NCBI GenBank assembly: GCA_038363925.1
Contig: JAQQWL010000005.1
Location: 1,364,001 to 1,428,000 of the forward strand
Length of the DNA stretch: 64,000 nucleotides
Direction: 5' to 3'
Origin: Apiospora phragmitis
Lineage: Eukaryota > Ascomycota > Sordariomycetes > Amphisphaeriales > Apiosporaceae
Below, piece after piece: positions 33,560 through 44,753 of the stretch. Below the pieces are notes generated by a model. It saw only the letters and a list, made by a program, of their open reading frames with translations. It was not told the DNA's origin and searched no databases. The position numbers and the translations under genes were made by a program. Positions within the stretch are counted from its first letter, which is position 1; each line of letters starts with the position of its first letter.

Positions 33560-35231
33560 TGTGAAGTCTCGATTCCTAGTAGCTAGGTATCAACGGATAT
33601 GATGATAACCTGGCACTCGTGTAGATCAGAAATGAAGAATCTACCTGGACCTTGCGAGGGCCGAGCGGATGCAAGTTCTTAAGTAGTCGCAGTGATGACC
33701 GAACTTATATTCACTTGAATCTCAGCCTGACAAAAGGGCCGAGTCCAGCTGGCCCCCGGCCAATATTACCGTGGGCGCATGAACGAACGAACCAGGCGAA
33801 GCAATAGGCCAGCGGTTGATATTGGAACCATGAGCATGGTTCAGCTGGCGCACGAGTAACGGGAATGGAGCTACTGGATGAGACGGGGTCTTGCCATTCG
33901 AGCACCCGACAAGGGGGCGGTGGCGCGCCTACTCTCCAAAGCCATCGGATGCCTCACTGCCTTCTCCATTTGAGCAAGGCCACTTGGCCATGGGCGAGCG
34001 TGGGTGTTTCCCCGTACTAATTGGCTGGTGAAAAGACGGGATGAGCTGCTTGAGGAAGGATCCATGCGCAGGGGTCGCACCTGTTCCTCGGAGGTGATCA
34101 GTGCACCCCACTTTAGCGAGGCGACGAGCAAAGAGAACAGCAGCAGCAGCAGCAGCAAAACCTTCCACTGAGGGAGGAAATGGCTTGGAGGGGCATAGAT
34201 GATGTTAACTGCAGTTGAGATCGTATTGTTTCTTAAAGTTCAGGTAGCCCATCCGCTTGGGCTGCCACCTGCGTGCATCTCGTGGCGGATACTCGTGGCG
34301 GCTTTGGTTTAAGCATCATTCTGGAGACCTGTATTCCTGGGGACAAGCATCGCTGCATCAGTAAGGTAGCTTCACAACTTATCTTCCGGATTGAAGTTGA
34401 AGCTTATTCGTTAGTCCTCTCCTCCAGAACAGAAGGTAACGGCAAGTTCTGTCTGCTCTTGCGGATACGGGTCTTGGCACTGCTCACTTCATGTTGATTT
34501 GGTTAGTGAGATGGATGGTGGCAACAGAAACATCGCTTCTACGGCAGACTCGACTGTTTCGCGTGTGCAAGCTTTCTAACTGAAACAGTGCACGCTGACC
34601 AGTCACCTGTCGTAGTTGCCAAAATGCCACCTGCCAAGCCTGCCAAGCCTGCTTTTCCCTGCCAGGCCTCTGTCCTGGAGATCAGTGCGGGGACTTGGGG
34701 GACTGATATGCGCCACAATAAAGATCTACCCGACTGACCCATCCTTGTGCACTTCGTAGCGGCACTCAATGATCCCCTGACTAAAAAGCATGTGGGCATT
34801 TATTGCCGCTGCTCTTTCTTGATAGGTTATTGTAGAGCAGAAAATCATGGAGCGACGATATACGGTGTGGCAAGCAATATGTTATCTTGTCAAATATACC
34901 TAGGTATATGGAAAAACGCATCTCAAATTTGCAGATAGGTAGATGGCGACTTGTGACTTCTACTGCAAACCAGATGCGCTTTCTTTCCAAGCTCAAGGTT
35001 CATCAGTATCATTTACAACCTTTGAAAGCCTCATACATTTACGCTTGTCCAACTGTCTAGATGTCCAGTTCAACCCCTGGATTGTTGATTACATAATCCA
35101 CAATCGTCCATCAGTAATGTTTCTGCGTCTTTCCCGCATCATACCCCAGTGACCTCATATAAGTCCATTACAAGGCGCCCATTTCCATAACGGTTTGGTA
35201 TCCAAAGGGAACGAATGCTTAACGGCATGTC
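33560..35231. other. intergenic interval
   Basis: Upstream region of the phosphodiesterase gene and 3' flank of the MFS gene. It contains a (CAG)6 tract at 34138-34155. No supported gene. Confidence 0.45.
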
Positions 35232-37123
35232 CTAGGCCGTCTCCTGCGGGAACAGCTCCGTATTCTCCCGCCAGCCCAGCCCAATTCCCAGCGCGGCGAG
35301 CCAGGACAGGCCGGCAAGGAACCAACATAGACGCAGCCATTCCGCATCGGAGCCGAAGCCGATCAGATTCGCTGCCAAGGGCCCCAGGAACATGCCCAGC
35401 CCCCACGCGGTGCTGTTGCCGGCCAGGAGGACCCCGCTCGTGAGCCAAGTAAGCCCACCGCCGAGCGGGTTTTGGTAGCCCTCGTCATTATCATCATCAT
35501 TGCTCGCATGAGCAGCGGAAGTAGTAAGCCGCGCCGCAAGGAGCTCGTCACCTTTCTGCGCGAACGCTGAATGTGTCGTCATGTGCGCCGTGGTCGAGAT
35601 GGCGACGCTGACGCCGACGAGAAACACGTCAAGCATGAACAGCACCTCCTTCACCACCCAGAAGCGACTGGTTTTTGTGGTGGGCGGCGACCCGATGAGG
35701 GGAAAGACCCCCAGTGCGGCAAGCAGACACCCAGTCGCCGCGAAGGCGTAGAGGCTGAGGCGTCGCGGGCCGTGCTGGGTCGCGTAGCGGCCGATCCAGG
35801 GGCTGAGAACGGCTGGCGACAGGAGCGCGAAGATGGCGGCGCCGCCCAGGGTGGAGTTCCAGGAGAAGTGTCTTAGCACATAGAGGGGTATTGTCTGCTT
35901 ACACCGTCAGTATATACAGGTCAGTCAACGTGATCGTCGTCCAGGCAGCCAACCAGTGACGTGAAGAGGTTTGCGATATGCTATGTGGGACTTACAGCTT
36001 CCAAGGTGTAGCGCACTATGCCCGTCACTGTGGTGAACGCAACACTTATTATCGCGTTCCATCTAATGTCTTTCAACGTCGCCACCGCTTCCAGACCAGC
36101 AGCATCGATCTCTACGTAGGCGGAGGAGTCGGTAGCGATCTTGCCCGAATGCAAGGTCAGCGTTGTGCTGTTCTGGCTCGAGGTAGATGAACATACCTCG
36201 TCATGAAGCAGCCGAACTTCTTCGTTCAAGCTAGCTTCATACTTGTTGCTGTCACTCCCTCGAGTTCGCGGCGTTTTCGGTTCGCGGATGAGTACCCGCA
36301 ATACCATGTCGATGACAATGACCCCCTCGGTTACCCCGAAGACCGCCCAGTGGCCAAGATGTTCGTACAGCGAGCCGCCAATGAACGAGCCGATCAGTTC
36401 GCCCATTGTCATCGCGAGGGTCATGTAGCCCATGTAGTAGCCAAGGACATCAGAGTCGATATGAGATATCAGGAATGCCAGGCCAGAGATGTACAACAGA
36501 GCGCCAGCAGCGCCCTGCAGCGCCCGCGCGACCAGGATATAGCCCGGCGCCGGTCCCAGGAAGAGAAAGAGGATAGAGGCGAGCAGTACGACGTTCCCGA
36601 GCATGAACGGGCGGCTCTTGTGCGTACAGCGATCGGTGTAGTAGGCAGCCACCCCTGTTCCAAGCTCCCACACTCAGCTGCAAATAGTCATTAGGGTGGT
36701 GAAGGGTGCAACATACAAGTTGATACTAACGATGCGATCCCATACATCGCCAGTGCTAGGGATGTCCATTCTTCGACTGCATGCGACTCAGTAAAGTTCC
36801 AGTGCTGGATCAGCTTGGGGTCCTATCAAGTCTCGGTATCCTATCTTACCTTTGGCTTCCTGTACTGTAAGCCGTTCCCCAAAGAGTTCGGGCAAGAACG
36901 GCACTATCTGTATCACATCCCGATTATTGATTAGGTTTGCTGGAAGAACAGCAGTATATGCGTCCCAACGACGTACAAGTGTGTACACTGCACCATCCTG
37001 CCACGATCTGTCAGTTTGAGGCATCTAGCGATCCGTGTCGAGGTTGGTAGTCAGGTATATATTTACGGTAAACAACGCAAATGCTACGCTGATCACTATC
37101 ATGCGCCGTAAAGCCTCTGCCAT
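35232..37123 (-). CDS. MFS transporter, DHA1/VMAT-like, six exons with a micro-exon
   Basis: Exons 37123-37067, 36997-36977, 36907-36850, 36776-36717, 36672-35996 and 35894-35232; phases all agree; 511 residues. Exon 2 is only 21 nt (DGAVYTL). Joined, it restores the first helix region, FALFT-DGAVYTL-IVPFLPELFGERL, which matches the TM1 to loop pattern of drug:H+ antiporters of this type. The cytoplasmic TM2-TM3 loop motif appears as AYYTDRCTHKSRPFMLGN, and TM5 contains LAMTMGELIGSFIGGSLYEH. A long central loop is rich in Ser/Thr, and there are about 12 helices in all. The likely role is proton-driven export of small molecules; substrate unknown. The last small intron (36673-36716) is 44 bp, short even for fungi. 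Confidence 0.85.
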
Positions 37124-38942
37124 TGCTTTGATGTGACTCTGAGCGAATTTTACGTCGATATGCTGCTGGTGATGGTGTATATCCAGTATATTTGGTCAAG
37201 GTGCCCATCTCAAAGTGCGAAGACTCCAAATCAACACGATGAACTATTCTTAATATATAGAAATGTTCTCCTACAAAAATGATAGATGTTTGCTCAAGAT
37301 TTAAGACCCGGTCTATAACCCCTGCCCCTATCGCATCCTTCGGCTATCTGGGATCAAATCAGGAAGCTTACCGACTATGTTGTATCTCTTCACATTATTT
37401 CTTCATGGGCAAACATACATAACGTGGTGACGAGCGACACTAGCATGCCGAATTGGTTTACGCCCGTGAACCAACGAGTTAAGCCCATAAATAACTCTCC
37501 TGCATCACACATTTTACAGGACGATTGAGAAACAGATTATGCACATGACCATATAACGCGCAGGCTTCGGAAAGGAGATTGGGAGCTGTTAAAAAGCCAA
37601 GTTAGATGATGGCTTCAGTCCAGTACAAGAATCGCCATCAGTAAGTCGTAACTATGAGTTATCGATATAAAGATATATATGGAAAGGGCTAAGTAGAGAA
37701 ACGAATCAAGATGTAGATGTTGAAACCCACGAAGTGGGATGGTCGTCGTTGGCACCAGTGAGCTGAAGATTGACGGGTTCGCAAAACAGCAGCGCCTGGG
37801 GCACATTCCTCTCGCTTAAAGCGTCATTGTAAAAGCTGGTCGATCAATGACATCGTATATGGATGATTGCTAGCTACAAGTAGCTTACTTGCAGCGCGAG
37901 GCTATTCTGGTGTGCTGCAAGTATGCGCCAACCAATGCATGGTTGGTAGTATTGGGGTCCCCAGAGAGCAGGGTTGTTTCCCACCACCATCTGACATAAT
38001 CACAATAATTGAGGGTGTTGATAACACCATCCGGGCGGTATGTGTTTGCTGTAGACTTCCTTTCACCCAATATTGAAAGAAGGTGGGTGGTTACCGGGCA
38101 AGGGCAATTTCTAATGAAACCCCCAAAATCTAGGTCGTAGTTCAGGTCCTGCTCGCCTTTATCGTTATGCTCGGGGTTGTGCTGGACAATTCGAATAACA
38201 TAATTGAAATTCGTTTAGCTGGATACAAGATCGCGACTCGAAACAGATCATTCCCCTCTACGCTGTTTCCACGCCGTGCCCTCGCCATACCTTCGCACTT
38301 CGTCTCAGCACCTCGCGTATTCGGCGAGAAGCTACCATATGATCTTAAGTCTTGAACATGATTTTGGTGGCGTTTGTGTCGTATTCCACCCTCTACTGGG
38401 TCCCAGGCCAATAGGGGAGCTATTTTCGTACCTTCGTCGCGTTCCAAGCAAACGGCGATTTCTCGCCCCCTTCGCCTTTGTGGCAGCCCTCCTACAGATT
38501 CCAGAGCAGCAAGTATGCCTCGAGTAGCGGAAACGGAATCGATGGGTGGCTTGTACCTACATCTCCTAATCGAGTATTGATTGCGGTGCTACATGAATGG
38601 TAGAGCGTCAACTTCATGGAGTAGTCCTTGCCTGGACTGGTGGGATACTAGATGGCTGATCTCTTAGCTCAGGCGACTGCAGCTCTCGTCTGGGCAGGGC
38701 ACCTAGACAAGAATGATGGTTGATCATGACTTGAAGCCGCCGTTGAGACACCGAGGATAATAGTTCTCTACGCACCGGAACATTCGGTGCTGTGTTGGTC
38801 TACACCAGCGAGACGTACTGATGGGCTTGTCACCGTAGGGTTGGACGCCTAGTTAAGCATTTCCCAATGACCGTAGAAGGTTGATCCGGATTTCTCTGTT
38901 CTAGCTTTCGAGGAAAGTCGTACGCGCCTCTAGAACAGCCTA
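37124..38942. other. intergenic interval
   Basis: Upstream region of the MFS gene, then downstream region of the Clr5-domain gene. No supported gene. Confidence 0.45.
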
Positions 38943-40553
38943 TCATCCCACTGGCCTCTCTGCTATAGGCTCGTGCTTGACGATTCGTGCCATGTCCCAG
39001 GAATCATTGTACTCTTCCTCGACCTTCACTAGTAGCTCGGTGTCATTGGTAGCCGAAACGATCTCGAGCTTGAGTGTGTTCTCCTTGAGCCAGTACAATG
39101 CGCTTGTGGCAGTCGAGTGGCTGAGGCCCGCTGTCGCCTTGACGAGCTCGTAGTATTCCAGGAAGTAAGGCTGCGCATCCTTGTACCGTTGCAGGCCGTA
39201 GAAAATCTTTCCCTTCGCCATCAGCCATACTGAGTACAGCACGGCATACTTCTGGGCGTTTTGCGGGTTGGATTCCCACCACGCCCCTATTTCTTGCAGC
39301 AGCTGGTCCGCCTCGAAGAAGCGGCAGTTATCCGAAAGAAAGAACACCAACTGCATCTGCACCGCCCGGAAGTCTGGCGCCAAGGATTCCATTTCCACAA
39401 GAGAAGAGGCGAGGAGCATGTCATTACTCATCTTCGCGAGTGTCTTCTCAAAGATAGCCTCTACCTCGCATAAGGGGAAGGCGCCCTGCTTGTGGAGGAG
39501 ACGAGAGTGGTTACATTGCAGATACATCACAATCCAGCTAGATTGCTTCAAGTACGCCGAAGCGAAATCGAAGTATGCCTTTGATATGGTGCTGGCTGCC
39601 ACTCGCGCCTCGTCCGGGTCCATGTCATTAAGTTTTACCCAGAATCGCGTCAGGGGGTGCGTCCTGCCCTTCTTGATGGTGCTCAAGCCAAGGAGAAACC
39701 GACTGTAGACCTTGGCGAGTTCCGGCCCGACGGCCAGTAACTTGAAGAAAGCTACATGAGCCACGGCTAAGCTTTCGGGGCTTTCTTGGCGCAAGATTGA
39801 TACGCACAGGTCAAAGCAATAATGAAGATTCTGAAAGTTCGCAGCCGAATCTCGGTCTTGGGCCACATCATCAGCTGCAACCCATAACCTCTGCAGCCAC
39901 GTGCATGACTCTGACCCCCAGTTGTAAGGCGTCATGTTATTGGAAGCGAAGGTGAAAGTAGGTGACTTAAAGGCCACATTCGAATAATCCGATATAGCCC
40001 GGAGAGCTGCTTCGGCCGTACGATATATACTCGGGGAGGTTATGATGGTTGGCACTGGGGAGGGCGACACCGAGCGAACCACACTCCAATCGTCAGCGCC
40101 ATCATCGGAACTTGAAGAAGACTTGGCGACACGGATGTTCTCTTTTAGCATCTTGGAGCCGATCTTGCGACCACGAATCTCGAGTGGCACAGTGATCTCT
40201 CCATGTTTGGCCTGGCGGATGATTTCTCTTGTTTCGCTTACTTTGAGGTTCTTCTTCAGGCCCCATTCCGGGGTGCGCGCCTTATACATTTTAGGCCTAT
40301 GTTGGCAAGCAAGTGAGTAAGGATGCTGGCTCCGGTCCCACCATCTCGGGGGGTGAGTGCGTGGCTTGACCATCACTTACGTTGCATTGAACCCATGATC
40401 GCGACTCATGATCTCAACCACCTCCCTTAGAGGCCGGTTCTCGTCCCAGAACAGGCGGGTGATGGTTTCCCTGCGCGACTCCCATTCCTGCACGCTGGCC
40501 CAGGCCTTATGGCTGAGAGAAGGTGGTTTGTTCTTGCTGCCGCTGAGCGCCAT
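38943..40553 (-). CDS. Clr5-domain protein, putative regulator
   Basis: Exon 1 is 40553-40381 and exon 2 is 40296-38943 (84-bp intron, GTAAGT...TAG), giving 508 residues. The N-terminus carries the Clr5 domain, read across the intron: WESRRETITRLFWDENRPLR, EIMSRDHGFNAT, then YKARTPEWGLKKNLKVSETR. In Neurospora CLR-5 and its many paralogues this domain is treated as DNA-related. The rest (from about residue 150) is a long helical region with Trp/Tyr/Leu-rich repeats such as LLQEIGAWWESNPQNAQKYA and KIFYGLQRYKDAQPYFLEYY, which look like helical hairpins of TPR type. Target genes are unknown. The DNA just upstream in this frame is open but begins with GTG, so I chose the first ATG. Confidence 0.82.
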
Positions 40554-42219
40554 AATGCACTCCGCCGCCGGCAACGCGTCAAGTGCCAGAAAGGTAGAGC
40601 TGCCGCCTGATTGATTGAGGTCGCGATTCCCGACTTGGGGTAGACAGAGGGCAAGTGAAAGACCGTAGTCGAGCACGTATGTTGTTGTTGTTGTTGTCTT
40701 TGCGACGATGAGGCCTTGAATGAATCATCGCCGATGCCTGAATGGTTGACAACTGCAAACCGATGAGAAAAGATCTGCAAATTCGCTACTCGATGCCAAA
40801 TAGTTCGAAGAGTGAGTGAGGCTTCAATCGATTCGGATCTAGAGTTCTTCTCGTCTGCGCAGCCTTCGCGTTTTCAATGCAACTTCCAGTCACGCTCGGC
40901 GGGCTCCCCGGTCACCAAGGGGCGCCGTGGGGGTGCAAGAGCCAAACACCAGCAGTTGAAGAGCAATCGCGAAGATCGTTCCAGAAAAGGGCAACTGGGT
41001 CGAAGTTGCCAAGTTTCGTGGCTTGCTGGCTTCTTGGTTGAAGGGGCATGCAGTTGATTTTGGCGAAGTCGGTGTGGCTTCCTTAATATCCATTCTATTC
41101 GAATCCTACATTAAACCAAACGCGGAGACGCGGTCTTCGGTTCAGTAGCCACCCCTGCAATCCTCTCACAGGGGCCACCCGTGCCGTGCCCACATCCCCA
41201 ACCCTACTGTCGACTCCAATCCACCTGCAGCCCTCTCCCATTTGCTATTGACTCGGTAGTTGGGTGGGTTACCGTTGATGACTCTGCGGTTGCTCTAGAG
41301 GTTATAGTCGGTCTGGCTATCTCTCACCTCTATGTGCACGTGTTGCGTATAGCTAATTTTAGTTTGAAGTTCAGCTGATCTACGTTTCCACTTCGATTTG
41401 TTGACATGTCACTGGTCAGGCTGTAGAAGAATTGGTTAGCATGGATCCCTTACATTTAGCCCCCAAGGCCCCCTTACTACGGAGTATGGATAAGGCTCAT
41501 TCTGTGGCGTGTCAAGCAACTGCACATGGAATCCCTTTCGTCGCGACGGCCCGCCTTCGGGCTGTTGACATATATCTTCTTGGTACTCAATCCGCCAAAG
41601 CCAGTACTAGATAACCATCATGGCACCTGAAGCCATGATTGCTCCATATAAGCCCCTAAATATATGATGGAGTGGTCGATGTCGGTATCCGAATGGGCTT
41701 GATGCTATAGACTTCAATAGTTAATAAAGACCTGACTATACTGGTGGGTGACACCTCAATCTGTCAATGGTGAATTCAGGTTCAAGGTGAAGTCAACAAG
41801 ACAAGAGGGCGCTTTACTCCTACAGTCCTACTGCCCTCCAATCACGAATAAACAGAAAGTTATTACGGGCGTTGGTGCTTACTTGCTGGATCGGCAGCCG
41901 ACTTCAAATTAGTGCGGGGTAATTGGGATTCTTCCGGGGAGAAGGCATGTCGCATTACTGTACCAGAATATTGGGGTTTCTTCACACACCAGCAACGACC
42001 ACCTTGATGAACCTCCAGTGTTGGGACTCAATCCACCCGGTTTGTAGGTTAACACGTGTACATGTAGTGCGTTGACTTGACAGTATTAAGCTGCTGGCTG
42101 GCTGCTTGTTGCTTCACGATCAATCAGGTTTCCATTTCCAGGAAGCTATGGCCAGCGCAACTGCCGTGGGGCAGTTTGGTGTTGTAACCGGTGCTGACGG
42201 TAAATTTCCCCCTGTTAGT
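40554..42219. other. intergenic interval next to the AT-rich island
   Basis: The first 300 bases are the upstream region of the Clr5-domain gene. No supported gene follows. Base composition is ordinary until 42240, where it changes abruptly. Confidence 0.45.
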
Positions 42220-44382
42220 GTCAGCAGCTGACGCCGCCCCACCATAAACTATATTAAAAAAATAAGTCTAATGTAAGGGCTAGCCCTGCTATTAATAGTA
42301 GTTTCGTACTAAAAGTAAGTTAATACTAGGTCTCGCACTAAATAGCCTTTATATTATAATAATTTAAAAAATAATATTATAATTTTATTATTATTATTAT
42401 CATTATTATTATTATTATTATATATTAATTTTAAATATTATTGTTTTATATTATATATTTTTTAATATTTTTAAAGCTTTTTTTTAAATTAACGTTATTA
42501 AATATTATTATACTTATAAATATTAAAAATAATAAGCTTATATTTTTTAATATTATTTATAACTTTAATATATTAAATAAATTTAAAGTTACTTTTATTA
42601 AAATAAATAAATAAATATTATTTAATATATAATAAAATTATTTATTAAAATAAAAAGCGTAATATATATAACGTGGTTTATTATTAAGCGAATTATAGTA
42701 CTTTTTAAATTAATTTTTTAATTTTTTATTATTTTTATATAATTTAATTTAATTATAACGCTTTAAATTAATTAAAAGTACTCGTTATTTAATTAGCTAC
42801 TTAATTTTATATTTTTCGTATATTTATATACTTTAATTTATTTTTTTATAAATATTATAACGCTTTTTATTAATCGCTTTTTTAAATTAAATTCGTAATT
42901 TTTTAACGCTTTAAAAAACCTAAATTAACCTCTTTTAAAATATATATTCGATTATATATAAAGATTATTTCATAAGTTATTTTATTTATACTCTTTAATA
43001 TTTAACTTATAATATTTAAAATTAATATTAAAAAACGTTTTTAATATATAAAATCTTTATTTTTAATAGAAAAAGATATTTAATCGTTTATTAAAAATTA
43101 AATAATATTTAAAGGTTATAAGTATTAATTATTTTTAAACGCGACAAGTTAAATATAAACGTTTAAAAACATATATTTAACTTATTAATTATTCTATTTA
43201 TATAATAAAATATTTTCTTTTAAAACTTAAATAGTGTTTATTATATTAAATACGTTTTACTAAGTTTTTTTTAAAACTTAAATAACGTTTATTATACTAG
43301 CTTTTATTTTATTCCTCGCTTTTTAATATTATAATAAGTTAATATTAAGCCGTTACTTATATTTCGTCTTTAATTAAATATTAAAAACGAAGCCTTCTTT
43401 ATTAAGCTAGTTTAATATATATTATTAAAGTATATAAATAACGTAAAAATACTATAGAAGTTATAACGATTTAATAAATATACCTTCGCTTTTATTAATA
43501 TCTTTAATAATTAATATAGTTATTAATAAAAGCTTTTATAAAAGTGAAAGTTTTATAATATTTAATTAATTATTATTAAATATATAAAATAAAAAGCTAT
43601 TTTATATACATTAAATAAAGTGTAATATAATAAAAGAGCTTAATAAAAGTTTTTTAAAAAAGTTAAAGAAAAGCTAAATAAGTTAAAAAAAGAGCTTAAA
43701 AAATGTAACAGGACAGAGGAAGCATCCGTGCGTCCCATAGCTCCCGGGCCCCTCTCCTTCTAGTTTCCTTATAGTATCCCACATTCCCGTAGAGAATACA
43801 TACGGGACAAGCGTTAGCTTTGTTCTATCACACCTGCATACTGCCAATACCTAGGGATCGATGCACTTTCACAAAAAAGCTTTTAAAAAACGATAAAAAA
43901 AGCTTAAAAATAATTAATATAAGCTTTTTTAATTATTTAAATATATGTATTAATCTTGTTATATACGTATATATATTATTAAAATAAAGTTAAAAGGCTT
44001 AAAACCTTAATAAAAATTAATTAATATATTATATAGTAAAAAGTTTAAAAAATATATTAAAATATATATTAAAGTATATATTATAAGGTTTAAAAAGCCT
44101 TTGTTTTTTATATTTATAATTAGCTTAATACATTTTATATAAATATAGTTAAATAATACTTAATTTTTAAAGTTATTAAAAGCTTACTTTATTATAATAA
44201 TATTTTTATATATTATAAAAAATAAAAAAACGTTTTTATAATATATATTAAGCTTATTTTAATTATAAACTATCTTATTAATTAAATACGATATTATTAT
44301 ACTCTAATATCGGTAGTATAATATTAATCTAGGTTTTTAATATTTCGAAGTGCTAACGTTTTACTATAGGTCAGCGGCTGAC
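42220..44382. repeat. AT-rich RIP-like degenerate repeat island with palindromic ends
   Basis: From about 42241 to 44340 the sequence is almost pure A/T (TTAATATT-like), with no open frame. The few remaining G and C sit mostly in CG, GCT or AGC contexts, while CA and TG are very rare. This is the mark of C-to-T change at CpA on both strands, as in repeat-induced point mutation. Both edges carry the same 13-bp palindrome: GTCAGCAGCTGAC at 42220-42232 and GTCAGCGGCTGAC at 44370-44382. This suggests the island is one old mobile element. The original element type cannot be read. A less mutated 170-bp segment sits inside. Confidence 0.8.
43704..43873. mobile_element. solo-LTR-like insertion inside the AT island
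   Basis: A 170-bp segment of normal base composition interrupts the AT-rich island. It begins TGTAACAGGACAG and ends ACTTTCACA, so it has the TG...CA ends of a long terminal repeat. It is flanked on both sides by AAAAA (43699-43703 and 43874-43878), which would be a 5-bp target duplication, although A-runs are common there. The strand cannot be told. It carries no mutation pattern like its surroundings, so it probably arrived after they were mutated. Another short mobile element is possible. Confidence 0.5.
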
Positions 44383-44753
44383 CGGCTACCAAAAGAGCCC
44401 TGTGACATCCACTTGATGTCACTAGCCCGTCACTTGCGGGAGCTATCAGTAAAGCCTGACCACTAAGAAGCTTCATATTACGCGTAGATGTTTCTTGGAC
44501 GTCAATTACGACATGCAAAACAGCTGTTTACTGGACAGCTACAGGGACAGCCATGCACCTGCTCGATAACTTACAGCGACCCTACCTATCAATTCACCGC
44601 GCTGCCGAAAGAAACAAACGGTCATTCCCGCCGTGCTAGATTAACCATTTCTGTATCGCATGATTGAATGATTTGAAGAGCGGAGAAGCTTTCCCACCAA
44701 TACCTTGTTGACTCTCTCATCCTCTTACTGATTCGCTTCTCCTCTCCACCTTC
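44383..44753. other. upstream region of the Rieske/AIF-type gene
   Basis: Composition returns to normal at once after the right palindrome. No coding frame seen; this should hold the promoter and leader of the gene starting at 44754. Confidence 0.4.
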
